Part shown: piece by piece, positions 17,966 to 26,435 of the stretch
Layout: every line of letters begins with the position of its first letter
Position numbering within the stretch: position 1 is the first letter of the stretch
Assembly (NCBI GenBank): GCA_009838075.1
Contig: VXSG01000039.1
Span: 1 to 64,000 of the forward strand
Source of the DNA: Boseongicola sp. SB0665_bin_10
GTDB lineage: Bacteria > Pseudomonadota > Alphaproteobacteria > Rhodobacterales > Rhodobacteraceae
Direction: 5' to 3'
DNA length: 64,000 nucleotides
Translations under genes and position numbers: made by a program
The notes under the pieces: generated by a model
The model's database searches: none
The model's input: the letters and a program-made list of their open reading frames with translations, nothing else
Told to the model about the DNA's origin: nothing

Positions 17966-18601
17966 ATGAAACTCTACTCTGCCCCGGGCACCTGTGCCAC
18001 CGCGATGCACATCGCGCTTGAATGGATCGGCAAGCCCTACGAGGTCGCGCATCTCGATTTCGCGGGCATGAAGTCGCCGGACTACCTCAGGCTGAACCCC
18101 TCGGGGGTCGTGCCCACGCTCGTCGATGGCGAGATGGTGCTGCCGGAGGGAATGGCCATTCTGCTCTACCTCGTGGACCTGAACCCGGATGCCGACATCG
18201 GTCCTGCTGCGGGAACTCCGGGCCGGATCGAACTGCACAGGTGGCTCGTCTATCTCTCGGGAACGCTGCATCCCTACTTCTGGCCCTACTTCATGCCGAT
18301 GCGGTTCACGACCGATGCGGACGGGCACGCGAGCGTCAAGGCCGCAAGCCAGCTTCTCGTCGGCAAGGCGCTGACGTTGATCGACGATCACCTGGAGGGG
18401 CGCGACTGGATGGTGGGCGACCGGAAATCCGTTGCGGACGCGTTCCTCTATCCAATGGCGAACTGGGCGTACGGCTTCGAGAGGTCGACGGCCAGCTACG
18501 GCAACGTCGACCGGGTCGTGAGAGAGCTGGCCGCAGATCCGGCCGTCCAGAAGGTGCACACGGCTCAGGGCACGAGCCCGAAGGTCGGCGGGTCCTCGTG
18601 A
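17966..18601 (+). CDS. Glutathione S-transferase family protein
   Basis: This 211-residue protein starts MKLYSAPGTCATAMHIAL, an N-terminal thioredoxin fold with Cys10, as in beta-class bacterial GSTs. LNPSGVVPTLVDGEMVLPEG holds the cis-proline and the glutathione-binding acidic/Ser region (here Glu-Gly instead of Glu-Ser). The helical C-terminal domain includes WMVGDRKSVADAFLYPM. GAAGGAG gives a good ribosome-binding site before ATG 17966. It lies in the VOC-GST-MATE cluster, likely glutathione conjugation or detoxification in the cytoplasm. Confidence 0.88.
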   Translation: MKLYSAPGTCATAMHIALEWIGKPYEVAHLDFAGMKSPDYLRLNPSGVVPTLVDGEMVLPEGMAILLYLVDLNPDADIGPAAGTPGRIELHRWLVYLSGTLHPYFWPYFMPMRFTTDADGHASVKAASQLLVGKALTLIDDHLEGRDWMVGDRKSVADAFLYPMANWAYGFERSTASYGNVDRVVRELAADPAVQKVHTAQGTSPKVGGSS

Positions 18602-18725
18602 CAGGCGTGGGATGCGGGACCGTCGGTCGTCGGGCCGTCGGGCGGAAGAAACTGCCTCAGGGAGGCGCCTCCGGAGTCCCGCGATGCGGAAATTGCCCCG
18701 GCAGGTCCAGGCAGGAGACGGACTC

Positions 18726-20123
18726 TTGAGCGACCGGCATGCCTCCGACCCGATGACCGCGGCACCGGTCGGCCACGTGCTCGTCGGCATGGCGGCGCCA
18801 ATCGCCCTCGGCATGCTCTCGACATTCCTGTTCCAGATCGTCGACACCTACTTCGTCGGCAAGCTGGGTTCTGCCGAACTGGCCGCGCTGGCGTTTTCCT
18901 CGACGGCCTACCTGGTGCTCGTCTCCGTGTTCATGGGCCTCTCCGTCGGCGTCTCCTCGGTCGTGGCGAGGGCGGCAGGCTCGGACCAGGGAGGCAGGGC
19001 GAACCGGATGGCCACGATCGCATTGGGACTGGCGCTCCTCCTGTCTGTCGGCCTGTGCCTGCTGGCCCGCAGCCTGATCTCTCCCATGTTTTCCCTGCTG
19101 GGCGCCGGCGAAGAGCTCCTCCCGCTCGTCAGGCAATACATGGGCATCCTCTATCTCGGCTTCCCCTTCCTGATGCTGGGGATCGTCGGCAGCGGTGCCG
19201 TCCGCGCCATCGGCATCACCGGGCAGACCGAGCTCGTCTTCGCCGGGGCGGGCATCCTGAACCTGATCTTCGACTGGCTCCTGATCTTCGGCAAGGGGCC
19301 GTTCCCGGAACTCGGCCTGGCGGGCGCGGCGATCGCGACCGTCCTGTCATTCGTCTTCATCTTCCTGGGCGTGATGGCAATCATGTGGCGCCATGGCCTG
19401 CTCGGCTTCACCGGCCTGCGCAGCAGCCTCGTCGACACGAAGGAGATGCTCGCGGTTTCCGTCCCGACGATCTCGATGCAGGTCCTCGTCCCGGCGACCG
19501 GCATGTTCATGGCATTCCTCCTGTCGGGCCATGGCACCGCGGCGGTCGCCGCGTTCGGGATCGCCAGCAGGATCGAGGCGCTTGCGCTGATCGGCATCTA
19601 CGCCGCCTCGATGTCCGTCACCCCGTTTGTCGCCCGGAATTTCGGTGCAGGAGAGCACGACAGGATCGACGATGCATTGGTCTTCGCCGGAAAGCTGTCA
19701 GTCTGCCTGGGCTTGGTGCTGTTCGCGGGACTTGCGTTGCTGGGCCCGTGGATCGCACGGATCTTCTCGGACGAGCCCGAGGTCATCCGGTCCGTGACCC
19801 TCTACTTCCGCATTGTCGCGGCGTCATACGCGTTTCAGGGCGTCTTCAACATGACCGTCGCGACATTCAACGGACTGCAGATGCCTGGCGAGGCACTCCG
19901 TCTGATGGTTGTCCGGACATTCGCGATGGTGCTTCCGCTGTCCCTGTTCGGATCGTTCTTCGGCTTCGGCTGGACCCTTGCCGGATATGCCGCAGGGAGC
20001 GCCGTGGCTGCGGGCTACGCCGGACGTCGCATGCGGCAGTCCCAGCGCAAATGGAACCGTCCGATTGCAACCACGGGCACACTTGCGGAAACTCTTCGCG
20101 TTGTTCGTTCCCTTTGGCGATAG
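18726..20123 (+). CDS. MATE-family efflux transporter
   Basis: This 465-residue membrane protein has about twelve hydrophobic helices in two pseudo-repeats, with VLVGMAAPIALGMLSTFLF at the start, YFVGKLGSAELAALAF, and AAVAAFGIASRIEALALIG in the second half, a pattern conserved in MATE exporters of the DinF/NorM type. It would export cationic or amphipathic compounds using H+ or Na+. The TTG start at 18726 is chosen because AGGAG (18713-18717) sits eight bases upstream; ATG 18753 is an alternative. It follows the GST gene in the same direction. Confidence 0.88.
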   Translation: MSDRHASDPMTAAPVGHVLVGMAAPIALGMLSTFLFQIVDTYFVGKLGSAELAALAFSSTAYLVLVSVFMGLSVGVSSVVARAAGSDQGGRANRMATIALGLALLLSVGLCLLARSLISPMFSLLGAGEELLPLVRQYMGILYLGFPFLMLGIVGSGAVRAIGITGQTELVFAGAGILNLIFDWLLIFGKGPFPELGLAGAAIATVLSFVFIFLGVMAIMWRHGLLGFTGLRSSLVDTKEMLAVSVPTISMQVLVPATGMFMAFLLSGHGTAAVAAFGIASRIEALALIGIYAASMSVTPFVARNFGAGEHDRIDDALVFAGKLSVCLGLVLFAGLALLGPWIARIFSDEPEVIRSVTLYFRIVAASYAFQGVFNMTVATFNGLQMPGEALRLMVVRTFAMVLPLSLFGSFFGFGWTLAGYAAGSAVAAGYAGRRMRQSQRKWNRPIATTGTLAETLRVVRSLWR

Positions 20124-21157
20124 CTTCGTGCAACCTGGTTTCCCGGGTCGGTCCGCGACGGGAACTCGTCGCATGTGCATCCGGGCGATTTCGGGCCAAA
20201 ACGGGGTTTGTTATCTGACCGACTTGCACGATACTGTATGGCTTGAAACTCGCTGCGCGCGTCACGTTGCGTATCGGTCAGCCAATGGGACAATCCCCGG
20301 TCGAAGCGGAATGCCGAGCCATGGCCGCCTGCGCTTCTCGACCCGGTCATGGCGCACACGCAACTTGCCCGGCGGAGCAGAGCAGTTCGCCTGGGAAGCC
20401 CATGACGGTCGCGTCCAGGTCCAAGGAGAGGAGCGGCCCGTCCTGATCAGAACCTGTCGTCACAAGATGGCGACACCTCTCGCGATTTGTGCCCAGGAAT
20501 CCGCAAACAGTCGGCTGGCACATTCTGGCCCGATGGCGTCGCCTTGCATGATGAAGATCACGTTCGAAAGGATCCTGGCTTTCTCTCTTGATCGCCGGGC
20601 GCTTTGGGCAGCGGGCCGAGGCACTTTTCGTGCCGAATCCCTGATTCATCGGGCGGTGTCGCGCTGAGACGGTGGGATCGCTTGACGTGGTGCGTTTTGC
20701 GGAGACGGCTGGCTGTTTCTTGCCTCACTATGCCGAAGCTGCACCGTGGCGTCACGGATCCGGAGCCGTCGCCCTGGCTCGCGCGGCACATGGCGATCGC
20801 GGGCAACCGGCATAGTTCGCGGACTGGAACGGGAGCGCGGGCGCCACCTCGGGATCGGGCGATGACACGCACCTGGATCGCGTCTCGCGCACTTCTGGCG
20901 TTCGGCCCGCCGACTGGACATCGTGCCGGCCAGACCGGACCCACGGACTGGGCAGCTGGTGGCGCAGGACCGATGCACGCCGAGATAGAAAGCAGGAAAG
21001 TGGAGATCGCGGAGACCTGCCGCCGCCGCCCGCGCTGGGTGCCCAGGAAGCCGCGACGCACGCCCTTGGGTCCAGGACGTTTCGCGAATTTCATGGCTTT
21101 CGGGCAGTGCGTTGAAGGCGGAAACCCGCTAGTCTTGCCGCGAACGCGGAGAGGACG
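20124..21157. other. 1 kb gap with no recognisable gene
   Basis: Frames here are short or arginine/serine-rich and look non-coding. One suggestive scrap is 20971-21024 (+), MHAEIESRKVEIAETCRR, which recalls the start of MntA-like minimal nucleotidyltransferases, but the expected GSxxR motif does not follow. The gap probably holds decayed mobile DNA between the MATE gene and the second AbiE locus. Confidence 0.4.
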
Positions 21158-22021
21158 ATGGCGACGGAACTGCAGGAACGGGCGACGGCCTTCATGGATG
21201 CCAATCCGGTGTTCAGGCGGGACGAGTTCGCCGCCGCAATGGACTTGCCGAAGAGCTCTTCGGCTGTCGGCCGCCTGCTAGGACAGCAGGTTGCGGCCGA
21301 ACGGCTCACGCGGCTTCGTCGCGAGGTGTACGCATCGCTTCCGAACCGCAATGCGCCGGGGCGACTGATGCTGCCGGACTACATCCACGCCAGCAAGTAC
21401 CGCCCGGACGGCGTGCTGGGCTATCACACCGGCCTCAGGCTCTTCGGCATCCAGTATTCCGTGTTCATTTCCGAAGTGCAGGTCATCAGCAGCGGTCCCG
21501 CCGGCTTTGCCAAGACGCCGTTCGGCCGCTGCAGGTTCGTCAGGCCCCATCGCGCGCTGGTCGATGCCGGGAAGACGGACTTCCTCACCGTCTGGAAGGA
21601 GCCGGCAGGGATACCGGTCAGGGTCACGGCCTTCGAGCGCACCCTGGTCGACGTCCTGCACCGGCCCGACCGTTCCTGCGGCAGGGACGAGGTCATCGAC
21701 GCGCTGGCAACGGCGCCCTTCATCCTCAAGAGCTTCGACCCCGGCAAGGTGGCCGACTACGTGGAACTGCTCGGCATCCGCTCGCTGGCAGGCGTCGTCG
21801 GCTGGTGGATCGAGAGCTGGCGGTCGGAGCTGGACGTGCCCGAGCGGGTGCTGGACCGGCTCCGGGCGATGCTTCCGGACTGGAACTCCTGGTGGCTGGG
21901 CGCGCGGCCGGGCAGGGCGACGCTCGTCCGCCCCTGGCGCGTGCATCTCCCGACCGACGACGTCGACCCCACCTGCCAGGGCTTCCCGCCGCACGAGTGG
22001 CCGCGACGGTTATGGCAATGA
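21158..22021 (+). CDS. AbiEi-family antitoxin (second copy)
   Basis: This 287-residue protein has an N-terminal helix-turn-helix segment (VFRRDEFAAAMDLPKSSSAVGRLL, VYASLPNR near residue 58) and an AbiEi-like C-terminal domain with YHTGLRLFGIQYSVF and VTAFERTLVDVLHRPDRSCG. The TAFERTLVDVL stretch corresponds to the S/T-x-E-R-T/A motif of AbiEi proteins. It differs strongly from the copy at 127-948, so the two are independent acquisitions. The downstream toxin frame begins four bases before its stop (22018) but is truncated. The start ATG at 21158 follows GGAGAGGACG. Confidence 0.72.
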   Translation: MATELQERATAFMDANPVFRRDEFAAAMDLPKSSSAVGRLLGQQVAAERLTRLRREVYASLPNRNAPGRLMLPDYIHASKYRPDGVLGYHTGLRLFGIQYSVFISEVQVISSGPAGFAKTPFGRCRFVRPHRALVDAGKTDFLTVWKEPAGIPVRVTAFERTLVDVLHRPDRSCGRDEVIDALATAPFILKSFDPGKVADYVELLGIRSLAGVVGWWIESWRSELDVPERVLDRLRAMLPDWNSWWLGARPGRATLVRPWRVHLPTDDVDPTCQGFPPHEWPRRLWQ

Positions 22022-22176
22022 AGACGTCGGCAAAAGAGGTCATCCGGATCGCGGACGGGCGCGGCTTCGCCGCGGAACCGGCCGAGCGGATGATCCGGCA
22101 TCATGACGTCCTCGAAACCTTCGCCGGCGACGATGCAGGAAATCCCGCGGGACCTTCGGGGTCCTTGTCGGCCTGA
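22018..22176 (+). pseudogene. AbiEii-type toxin, N-terminal fragment
   Basis: An ATGA-overlapping frame of 52 codons starts MKTSAKEVIRIADGRGFAAE and continues PAERMIRHHDVLETFAGDD. This is the usual N-terminal helical lead of one class of AbiEii toxins, where a KGGTALN motif should follow after about 15 residues. Instead the frame changes character (AGNPAGPSGSLSA) and stops at 22174-22176. No GGT motif follows in any frame, so the toxin has lost its catalytic body while its antitoxin gene upstream remains open. Confidence 0.55.
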
Positions 22177-22270
22177 ACCCGGCGTTGCATCCTTTTGCGG
22201 ATTGAAAGATGGGTTGACGCCGCGCCGCCCGGCTTGGTCGGGCGGTCGGCCCGGTCAAGGGTCCTTTGCA

Positions 22271-22906
22271 ATGGACATGGAAGCTGTAAGGCGCGAATTC
22301 TGGCGGCTCGACAGGTCGGGCGGCGCGCTCCGCACCGACCGGATCACCACCCGGGAAGACATTCTCGCGCGGTGGCACTGGAGACTGGAAGGGACGCTGG
22401 CGGCCGCAGGCAAGGATCCGCGGAATTCCGGAGTCGGACGCCACGGCAACGACATCAGCGGGAAGGGAGAGGTGATTCCGTGGGACGACATCGTCCAGCC
22501 CCTCGAAAAGCGCTTCCGCTACGCGCCGATGCCCATGGAGTGGTTCGACAACGACATCGCGCGCGCCGTGCTCTTTCCCATGGATCCTGACCACCTCCTG
22601 CTCGAGAGCCTGATCGCCCGCCATCTCGCCGGGTATTCGGGCAGGCCGAGCCCAAGGGAACTCTTCGACTGGCTGACGCTGGGCATGACGGATGACAGGC
22701 AGCGGGGCCTGATGGCCGAGATGCTGACCACTGTGCGCGAACACGACTATCCGCAGTTCCGCCGCAAGGACGCCATCAGCGCCTGGCACATCGCGCGGGC
22801 CGTGCACGACTGTGGCCTGGAACGCGGCGCCCTGTCGCGCTGGTTGAACCAGTTCGCGGTCCGGCCCGACGGGTGGGTGGGAGTCGTCCCCGGTGGCGAG
22901 GAATGA
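22271..22906 (+). CDS. Hypothetical protein coupled to a nucleotidyltransferase-like gene
   Basis: This 211-residue protein is not recognised. It is acidic/basic mixed and helical, with a conserved-looking centre (PMPMEWFDNDIARAVLFPMD, LIARHLAGYSGRPSPRELF) and a C-terminal segment ending WVGVVPGGEE. Its stop overlaps by four bases the ATG of a gene whose start resembles AbiEii-type nucleotidyltransferases. That coupling suggests a two-gene toxin-antitoxin-like unit, with this protein as partner or regulator. ATG 22271 is chosen for a nearby AAGGGT; upstream codons are open but low-complexity. Confidence 0.55.
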   Translation: MDMEAVRREFWRLDRSGGALRTDRITTREDILARWHWRLEGTLAAAGKDPRNSGVGRHGNDISGKGEVIPWDDIVQPLEKRFRYAPMPMEWFDNDIARAVLFPMDPDHLLLESLIARHLAGYSGRPSPRELFDWLTLGMTDDRQRGLMAEMLTTVREHDYPQFRRKDAISAWHIARAVHDCGLERGALSRWLNQFAVRPDGWVGVVPGGEE

Positions 22907-23151
22907 CAGGCCTGGCGATCCCGCCGTCGGCCGATGCCATCCTGGAGCGCCTCGGCCCGGCCCTTCTGGGGATATGGAGCAACGACGACATCCGGATCGG
23001 GGGAGGGTCGGCCCTGGCGGCGCGCTGGCATCACCGGCGAAGCACGGACATCCGCCTCTGCGTCGCGCAGGACCTGCTGCGCCGGTCCGGAGAGGATGCC
23101 AGGACCCTGGCCGTCGAGGCCGGGGCGCGAATGAGGCAAACCAATGCTTGA
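22903..23151 (+). pseudogene. Truncated nucleotidyltransferase (AbiEii/MNT-like), catalytic motif altered
   Basis: The frame begins at the ATGA overlap and reads ILERLGPALLGIWSNDDIR, then IGGGSALAARWHHRRSTDI. This matches the GG(S/T) loop and the run-up to the DxD metal site of AbiEii-like nucleotidyltransferases. The second aspartate of DxD is replaced: STDIRL instead of STDIDL. Family-like sequence ends near 23125, where the reverse strand becomes the inner end of a truncated integrase. About two thirds of the protein is missing. It is best seen as a deletion product. Confidence 0.6.
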
Positions 23152-23584
23152 CGTCTGCGCTCGTGATCGCGCCGATCGGCTGTCCCCGGAACCGGGGAAG
23201 GATCTGGTTCTTCAGACAACCGCGATTGACTTCGAGGGTGCCTGGCTTGCAATGCCGGGACTGCAGGTGGAAGACGGCGTCCGCGACGTCCTCGAAAGGG
23301 GTCTCTGCGGCGATCTCCGTAGGGCGAGATTGGTCGCCCGCCCTGCTGGCGGCCAGATTCGACCGCGCAAGATCCCGCGCATCGGCCAGGGGCATCGCGC
23401 CGGCATCGCCGATGGCCTTCCACGTGCGTCGGCCGTTGGTCTGCGCGTGGACGAAGAACCGCTTGCGACCGGATGGCAGGATCCGGACGCCGAAGCCGCG
23501 TAGTTCCGTGTCGCGGATCTCGTGGACGGACTTGCTTGGCTTGAGGGTGTCGATCAGTCTTTGGGTAAGGCGACGGTTGGCCAT
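23125..23584 (-). pseudogene. Tyrosine-recombinase integrase, N-terminal fragment
   Basis: The frame starting at ATG 23584 encodes an integrase arm-binding domain (LTQRLIDTLKPSKSVHEIRD, LRGFGVRILPSGRKRFFVHA) and the beginning of the SAM-like core-binding domain (GCLKNQILPRFRGQPIGAI, DVKHWFASF). Integrase similarity stops at about residue 152, near base 23128. The frame stays open to 22040, but that part is the antisense of the nucleotidyltransferase and unknown gene. The catalytic domain with Arg-His-Arg-Tyr is therefore gone. It marks one edge of a degraded integrated element; no tRNA attachment site was seen nearby. Confidence 0.75.
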
Positions 23585-23762
23585 GGATTCTCTCCCGAAT
23601 CAGTTGCGTTGACGGACCGGAATGGGCGGAAACGGCCGCATTCCGGCGTTTGACGCGAGAGAGAAGATCCTTTATTTACAGACTGTTAGGTCTGCTCAGC
23701 ACCGCAGGTGCGGATTTCCGGTGTGAAGAAGCAAGGTTGCTTCGCAGACGAGAATCAGGAAC

Positions 23763-23954
23763 ATGGAAGAGTTTGCCTTAGTGAGCGGCGTCTCCCGGCC
23801 TAGGGTTTCCAAGTCTTTCAACGATCCGGACGGCGTCGGGAAATCCACTCGACATTGCGACACGGGTAAGACAGGGGTTCTCGGCCGTCTCTGTGGGCCG
23901 GCGACCGTGGCGGAGGCGCTCACCACCGAGGAGATGGAGGCGACTGGCTACTGA
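23763..23954 (+). pseudogene. LacI-family regulator, N-terminal HTH fragment
   Basis: MEEFALVSGVSRPRVSKSFN followed by DPDGVGKSTR is the DNA-binding helix-turn-helix of a LacI-type regulator (usual form SRPTVSKYFNDP). After about 30 residues the similarity ends and the frame stops at 23952-23954 with unrelated sequence. The hinge helix and sugar-binding domain are absent. It may be the remnant of a regulator for the intact polyol dehydrogenase gene downstream. Confidence 0.6.
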
Positions 23955-24666
23955 CCCGGCCGTCTCCGGTCCGGAGGCGGCGGCCCTTTGCCTTCCGGAC
24001 GCCGGCACTGGTTAGAGCAATCCGGCATCTGACACGGCAACCCCGTCAAACGTGAGCGAGTCCATGGCAAGCGGACATTCGCGTTCGGCTGTCCGCATCA
24101 TGTCGGTGACCACCTCGAGTTTCCGCTCAGCTGGATGTTGATGGCACCGGAAATGGCTCTCTGGCTTTCGCTCTGGCCCATCCGCCTGGCGATGCTCCTC
24201 ACCGTCGTCGGCGCGACCGTCGTCACGGTGACTGCATGCGTCCGGCCTGCGCATTTGCTGGACCAGGCGATGGACGGACGGCGCGTCCTCCGCACACCTG
24301 TCATGGCGGCATTCCTGGCCACGCCGACCGCGTCGGCGCTGGTCCGGAAGACCATGCTCATGGACACAATGAATGTTGTTCTGGCACATCTCCGGAAATC
24401 CCTGCCGGCGACACCCGTCGAGTGGTGGAGCCAAGAACGCTGCGGTCGACCATGCCCAGTGTCGCGGCATGAATTGAGTTCAACTGGTCGGGGATCCTTG
24501 GAGTCTCCGGGCCTCTTGGCTTGGACACGTTGCTCCTCGCTCAAGGGAAGGGGATCGCCGAGACGATCCCCGGTCGCGCCGACAGCGAGATCGTCTTCTG
24601 GCACGGCACGTGCTTGCATCTGGTCCGGAACGCCATCATCACCTTGGATTCGGGAGGCCTACGGAA
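23955..24666. other. Unresolved gap upstream of the polyol dehydrogenase
   Basis: No intact gene. At 24475-24669 a plus-strand frame without a start reads GLDTLLLAQGKGIAETI, then SEIVFWHGTCLHLVRNAI, and ends just at the next gene start. It looks protein-like and could be the 3' end of a lost gene, but I cannot name it. The rest (24050-24470) has hydrophobic plus-strand stretches with no supported start. Probably deletion-scarred remains of a sugar-uptake locus, between a LacI fragment and a polyol dehydrogenase. Confidence 0.35.
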
Positions 24667-25434
24667 TTGAAACGGCTCTTCGGCATGGTCGCGCTCGTCA
24701 CGGGTGGCGCACAGGGAATCGGGCGGGCCATCTGCGAGGCCTACGCGCGGGAAGGGGCACGCGTGGCCGTGGCGGATGTCCTGCTCGAGAATGCGACAAG
24801 TGTCGCCACCGACATTGATGGGCTCGCGCTGCGTCTCGACGTGACGGATCTAGCCTCAATTTCCGATGGCGTTCGCGCTGTCGAGGAGAAATGGGGCGGG
24901 ATCGACGTCCTGGTCAACAATGCCGGCATCTTCAACATGTCTCCGATCGAGGAAATCGCCGTAGAGGACTACCGGCGCCAATATGACGTCAATGTCGGAG
25001 GCACTATTTTCGTGACCCAGGCGGTCGTGCCCGGCATGAAGCGCAGGGCACAAGGCGGCGCAATAATAAATTTGGCATCTCAGGCGGGAAGGCGCGGTGA
25101 ACCGAACATTTCCGTATATTGTTCGACCAAGGCTGCAGTGATCTCGATCACGCAATCACTTGCGCTTGAACTTGCCGGTGACGGCATCCGCGTCAATGCA
25201 ATCGCGCCAGGCGTCGTCGACACACCGATGTGGGACACCGTGGACAGCCAGTTTGCACGATATGAAGATCTCGCCATCGGCGAGAAGAAGCGGCTGGTTG
25301 GAGAGGCGGTTCCGCTCGGGCATATGGGACGACCGGAAGAGATTGCGGATCCGTGCGTGTTTCTGGCATCCCCTGAGGCCAGGTACATCACCGGGCAGAC
25401 CCTGAACGTCGATGGCGGCAATCGGATGAGCTGA
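24667..25434 (+). CDS. SDR-family sorbitol/galactitol-type polyol dehydrogenase
   Basis: This 255-residue short-chain dehydrogenase has the NAD-binding TGGAQGIG (12-19), NNAG (84-87), catalytic Ser138, and Tyr151/Lys155 in YCSTK. The motifs NLASQAGRRGEPNISVYCST, GVVDTPMWD, YEDLAIGEKKRLVGEAVP and the end NVDGGNRMS closely recall Rhodobacter SmoS, the sorbitol (L-iditol 2-) dehydrogenase that also oxidises galactitol. It would oxidise a hexitol to ketohexose. A TTG start at 24667 follows GGAGG at 24652-24656; the internal ATG at 24685 is an alternative. The transport and kinase genes that usually accompany it are absent here, consistent with local deletion. Confidence 0.85.
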   Translation: MKRLFGMVALVTGGAQGIGRAICEAYAREGARVAVADVLLENATSVATDIDGLALRLDVTDLASISDGVRAVEEKWGGIDVLVNNAGIFNMSPIEEIAVEDYRRQYDVNVGGTIFVTQAVVPGMKRRAQGGAIINLASQAGRRGEPNISVYCSTKAAVISITQSLALELAGDGIRVNAIAPGVVDTPMWDTVDSQFARYEDLAIGEKKRLVGEAVPLGHMGRPEEIADPCVFLASPEARYITGQTLNVDGGNRMS

Positions 25435-25954
25435 TTGACGACTTCTGCACGGTTCGGTCTCGACGGGTGCCGTGATCGCCGGATTGTTCCTTGCAGAGAT
25501 GCTTCGTGCATGCGTGTGCGCCGATGCTTGCGAGGACTGTTCGGGAATCAATGCGGATGATGCCCGCCCGGGGGATTGCCAGACGTCGCTGAGATGGCAG
25601 GGATCCGGCTCCGGGAATGGCTGGAGCAATGGCGTTTCCCAGGCGGTCTCGCGGATGGCGAGGTCCTTTTGTCATTGATTGAGGCCGGGTTGTCGCGGAT
25701 CCCGAGGTGCGGGCGCCGCAACACGTTTCCACTCCATTGTGCGGGACATGGGTGCCTCGGGGACGGAACGTGAGGCCGTGTCCTTGCCTTGACGCGGGAG
25801 GCAGGCAATGCTGAAGCACATCCTGCGCAGCGGCAACTGGTGTAGAGTCGGGCGGCTGGCTTGCCTTCTGCAGACTGTCCAGGTTCCGGTCTGGCTCGGC
25901 CAAGCCTGCCTTGCAAGGCACGTCTTCTGTCGCAGGCGGACGGCACGGTGAATC
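25435..25954. other. Gap without recognisable gene
   Basis: About 520 bases between the polyol dehydrogenase and the MOSC remnant. Frames on both strands are short and show no family motif. It contains neither a clear terminator after the dehydrogenase nor a repeat I could find. Probably decayed DNA. Confidence 0.4.
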
Positions 25955-26299
25955 TTACGTCGTTCCCGCCTGCTCCTTCTGGATCTTGTCCCCTGCTTCC
26001 ACGCGACCCGATACCACCACCCTTGCATTGATGCCGCGCAGGCACAGCTCCCCTCCGCGCCGGGAGTTCACGAACTTCAACGCTTCGATGCCGAAGCGGG
26101 ACATGAATTTCTTGCAACCGGTGTGCGGGACGTCCGTCACCTCTATTGTTGCCGAGCCAATGGCAAGCCTGGTCCCGGCAGGAAGGTTCTCCCTCGAAAG
26201 ATCCAGGTCAACGTAGAACTGATCGCCCGCGAGTGCCCAACGGTCCCTGGATCCGGCAAGCAGCGTTATGGTCCGGGAATTCATCAGGGTGAGCTGCAT
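25955..26299 (-). pseudogene. MOSC-domain protein, 5'-truncated
   Basis: From ATG 26299 the frame reads MQLTLMNSRTITLLAGSRDR, then WALAGDQFYVDLDLSRENLP, VPHTGCKKFMSRFG and LRGINARVVVSG. These are the central and C-terminal parts of MOSC proteins, including the Cys in HTGCKKF that would bind a sulfur or molybdenum-cofactor-related ligand. The N-terminal third, which normally carries the GDxH-type motif, is missing. The open frame continues to 26389 but runs through the 22-bp-spaced direct repeats. The N-terminus was therefore likely lost when the neighbouring element with the AAA ATPase arrived. Confidence 0.65.
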
Positions 26300-26341
26300 G
26301 CATGGTGTCCGCAAAAATTGAAAATGTTGGCTGGCAAATTC

Positions 26342-26396
26342 CCAATCATCATTCCTTAAGGTTCCAATCATCATGCTCTTGACTTCCAATCATCAT
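26342..26396. repeat. Three direct repeats CCAATCATCAT at exact 22-bp spacing
   Basis: The 11-mer CCAATCATCAT occurs at 26342-26352, 26364-26374 and 26386-26396, each start 22 bp apart, that is two helical turns. The intervening bases differ. The array lies 40 bases upstream of the ATPase start (26436). Same-face binding sites for a repressor or iteron-like protein are the simplest reading. Confidence 0.7.
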
Positions 26397-26435
26397 GTGG
26401 TTTATTCCCGATTTTCACGGACTGGGAGCCAGCGC

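Noticed and set aside
20971-21024. Possible start of an MntA-like nucleotidyltransferase (MHAEIESRKVEIAETCRR)
   Set aside because: Only 18 residues match in memory and the GSxxR-type catalytic motif does not follow.
22040-23125. Extension of the integrase frame to a 514-codon protein
   Set aside because: Beyond about residue 152 the frame is antisense to two plus-strand genes and loses all integrase similarity.
23585-23762. tRNA or attachment site next to the integrase fragment
   Set aside because: No cloverleaf or CCA-ending 3' half could be drawn and no matching direct repeat was found in the window.
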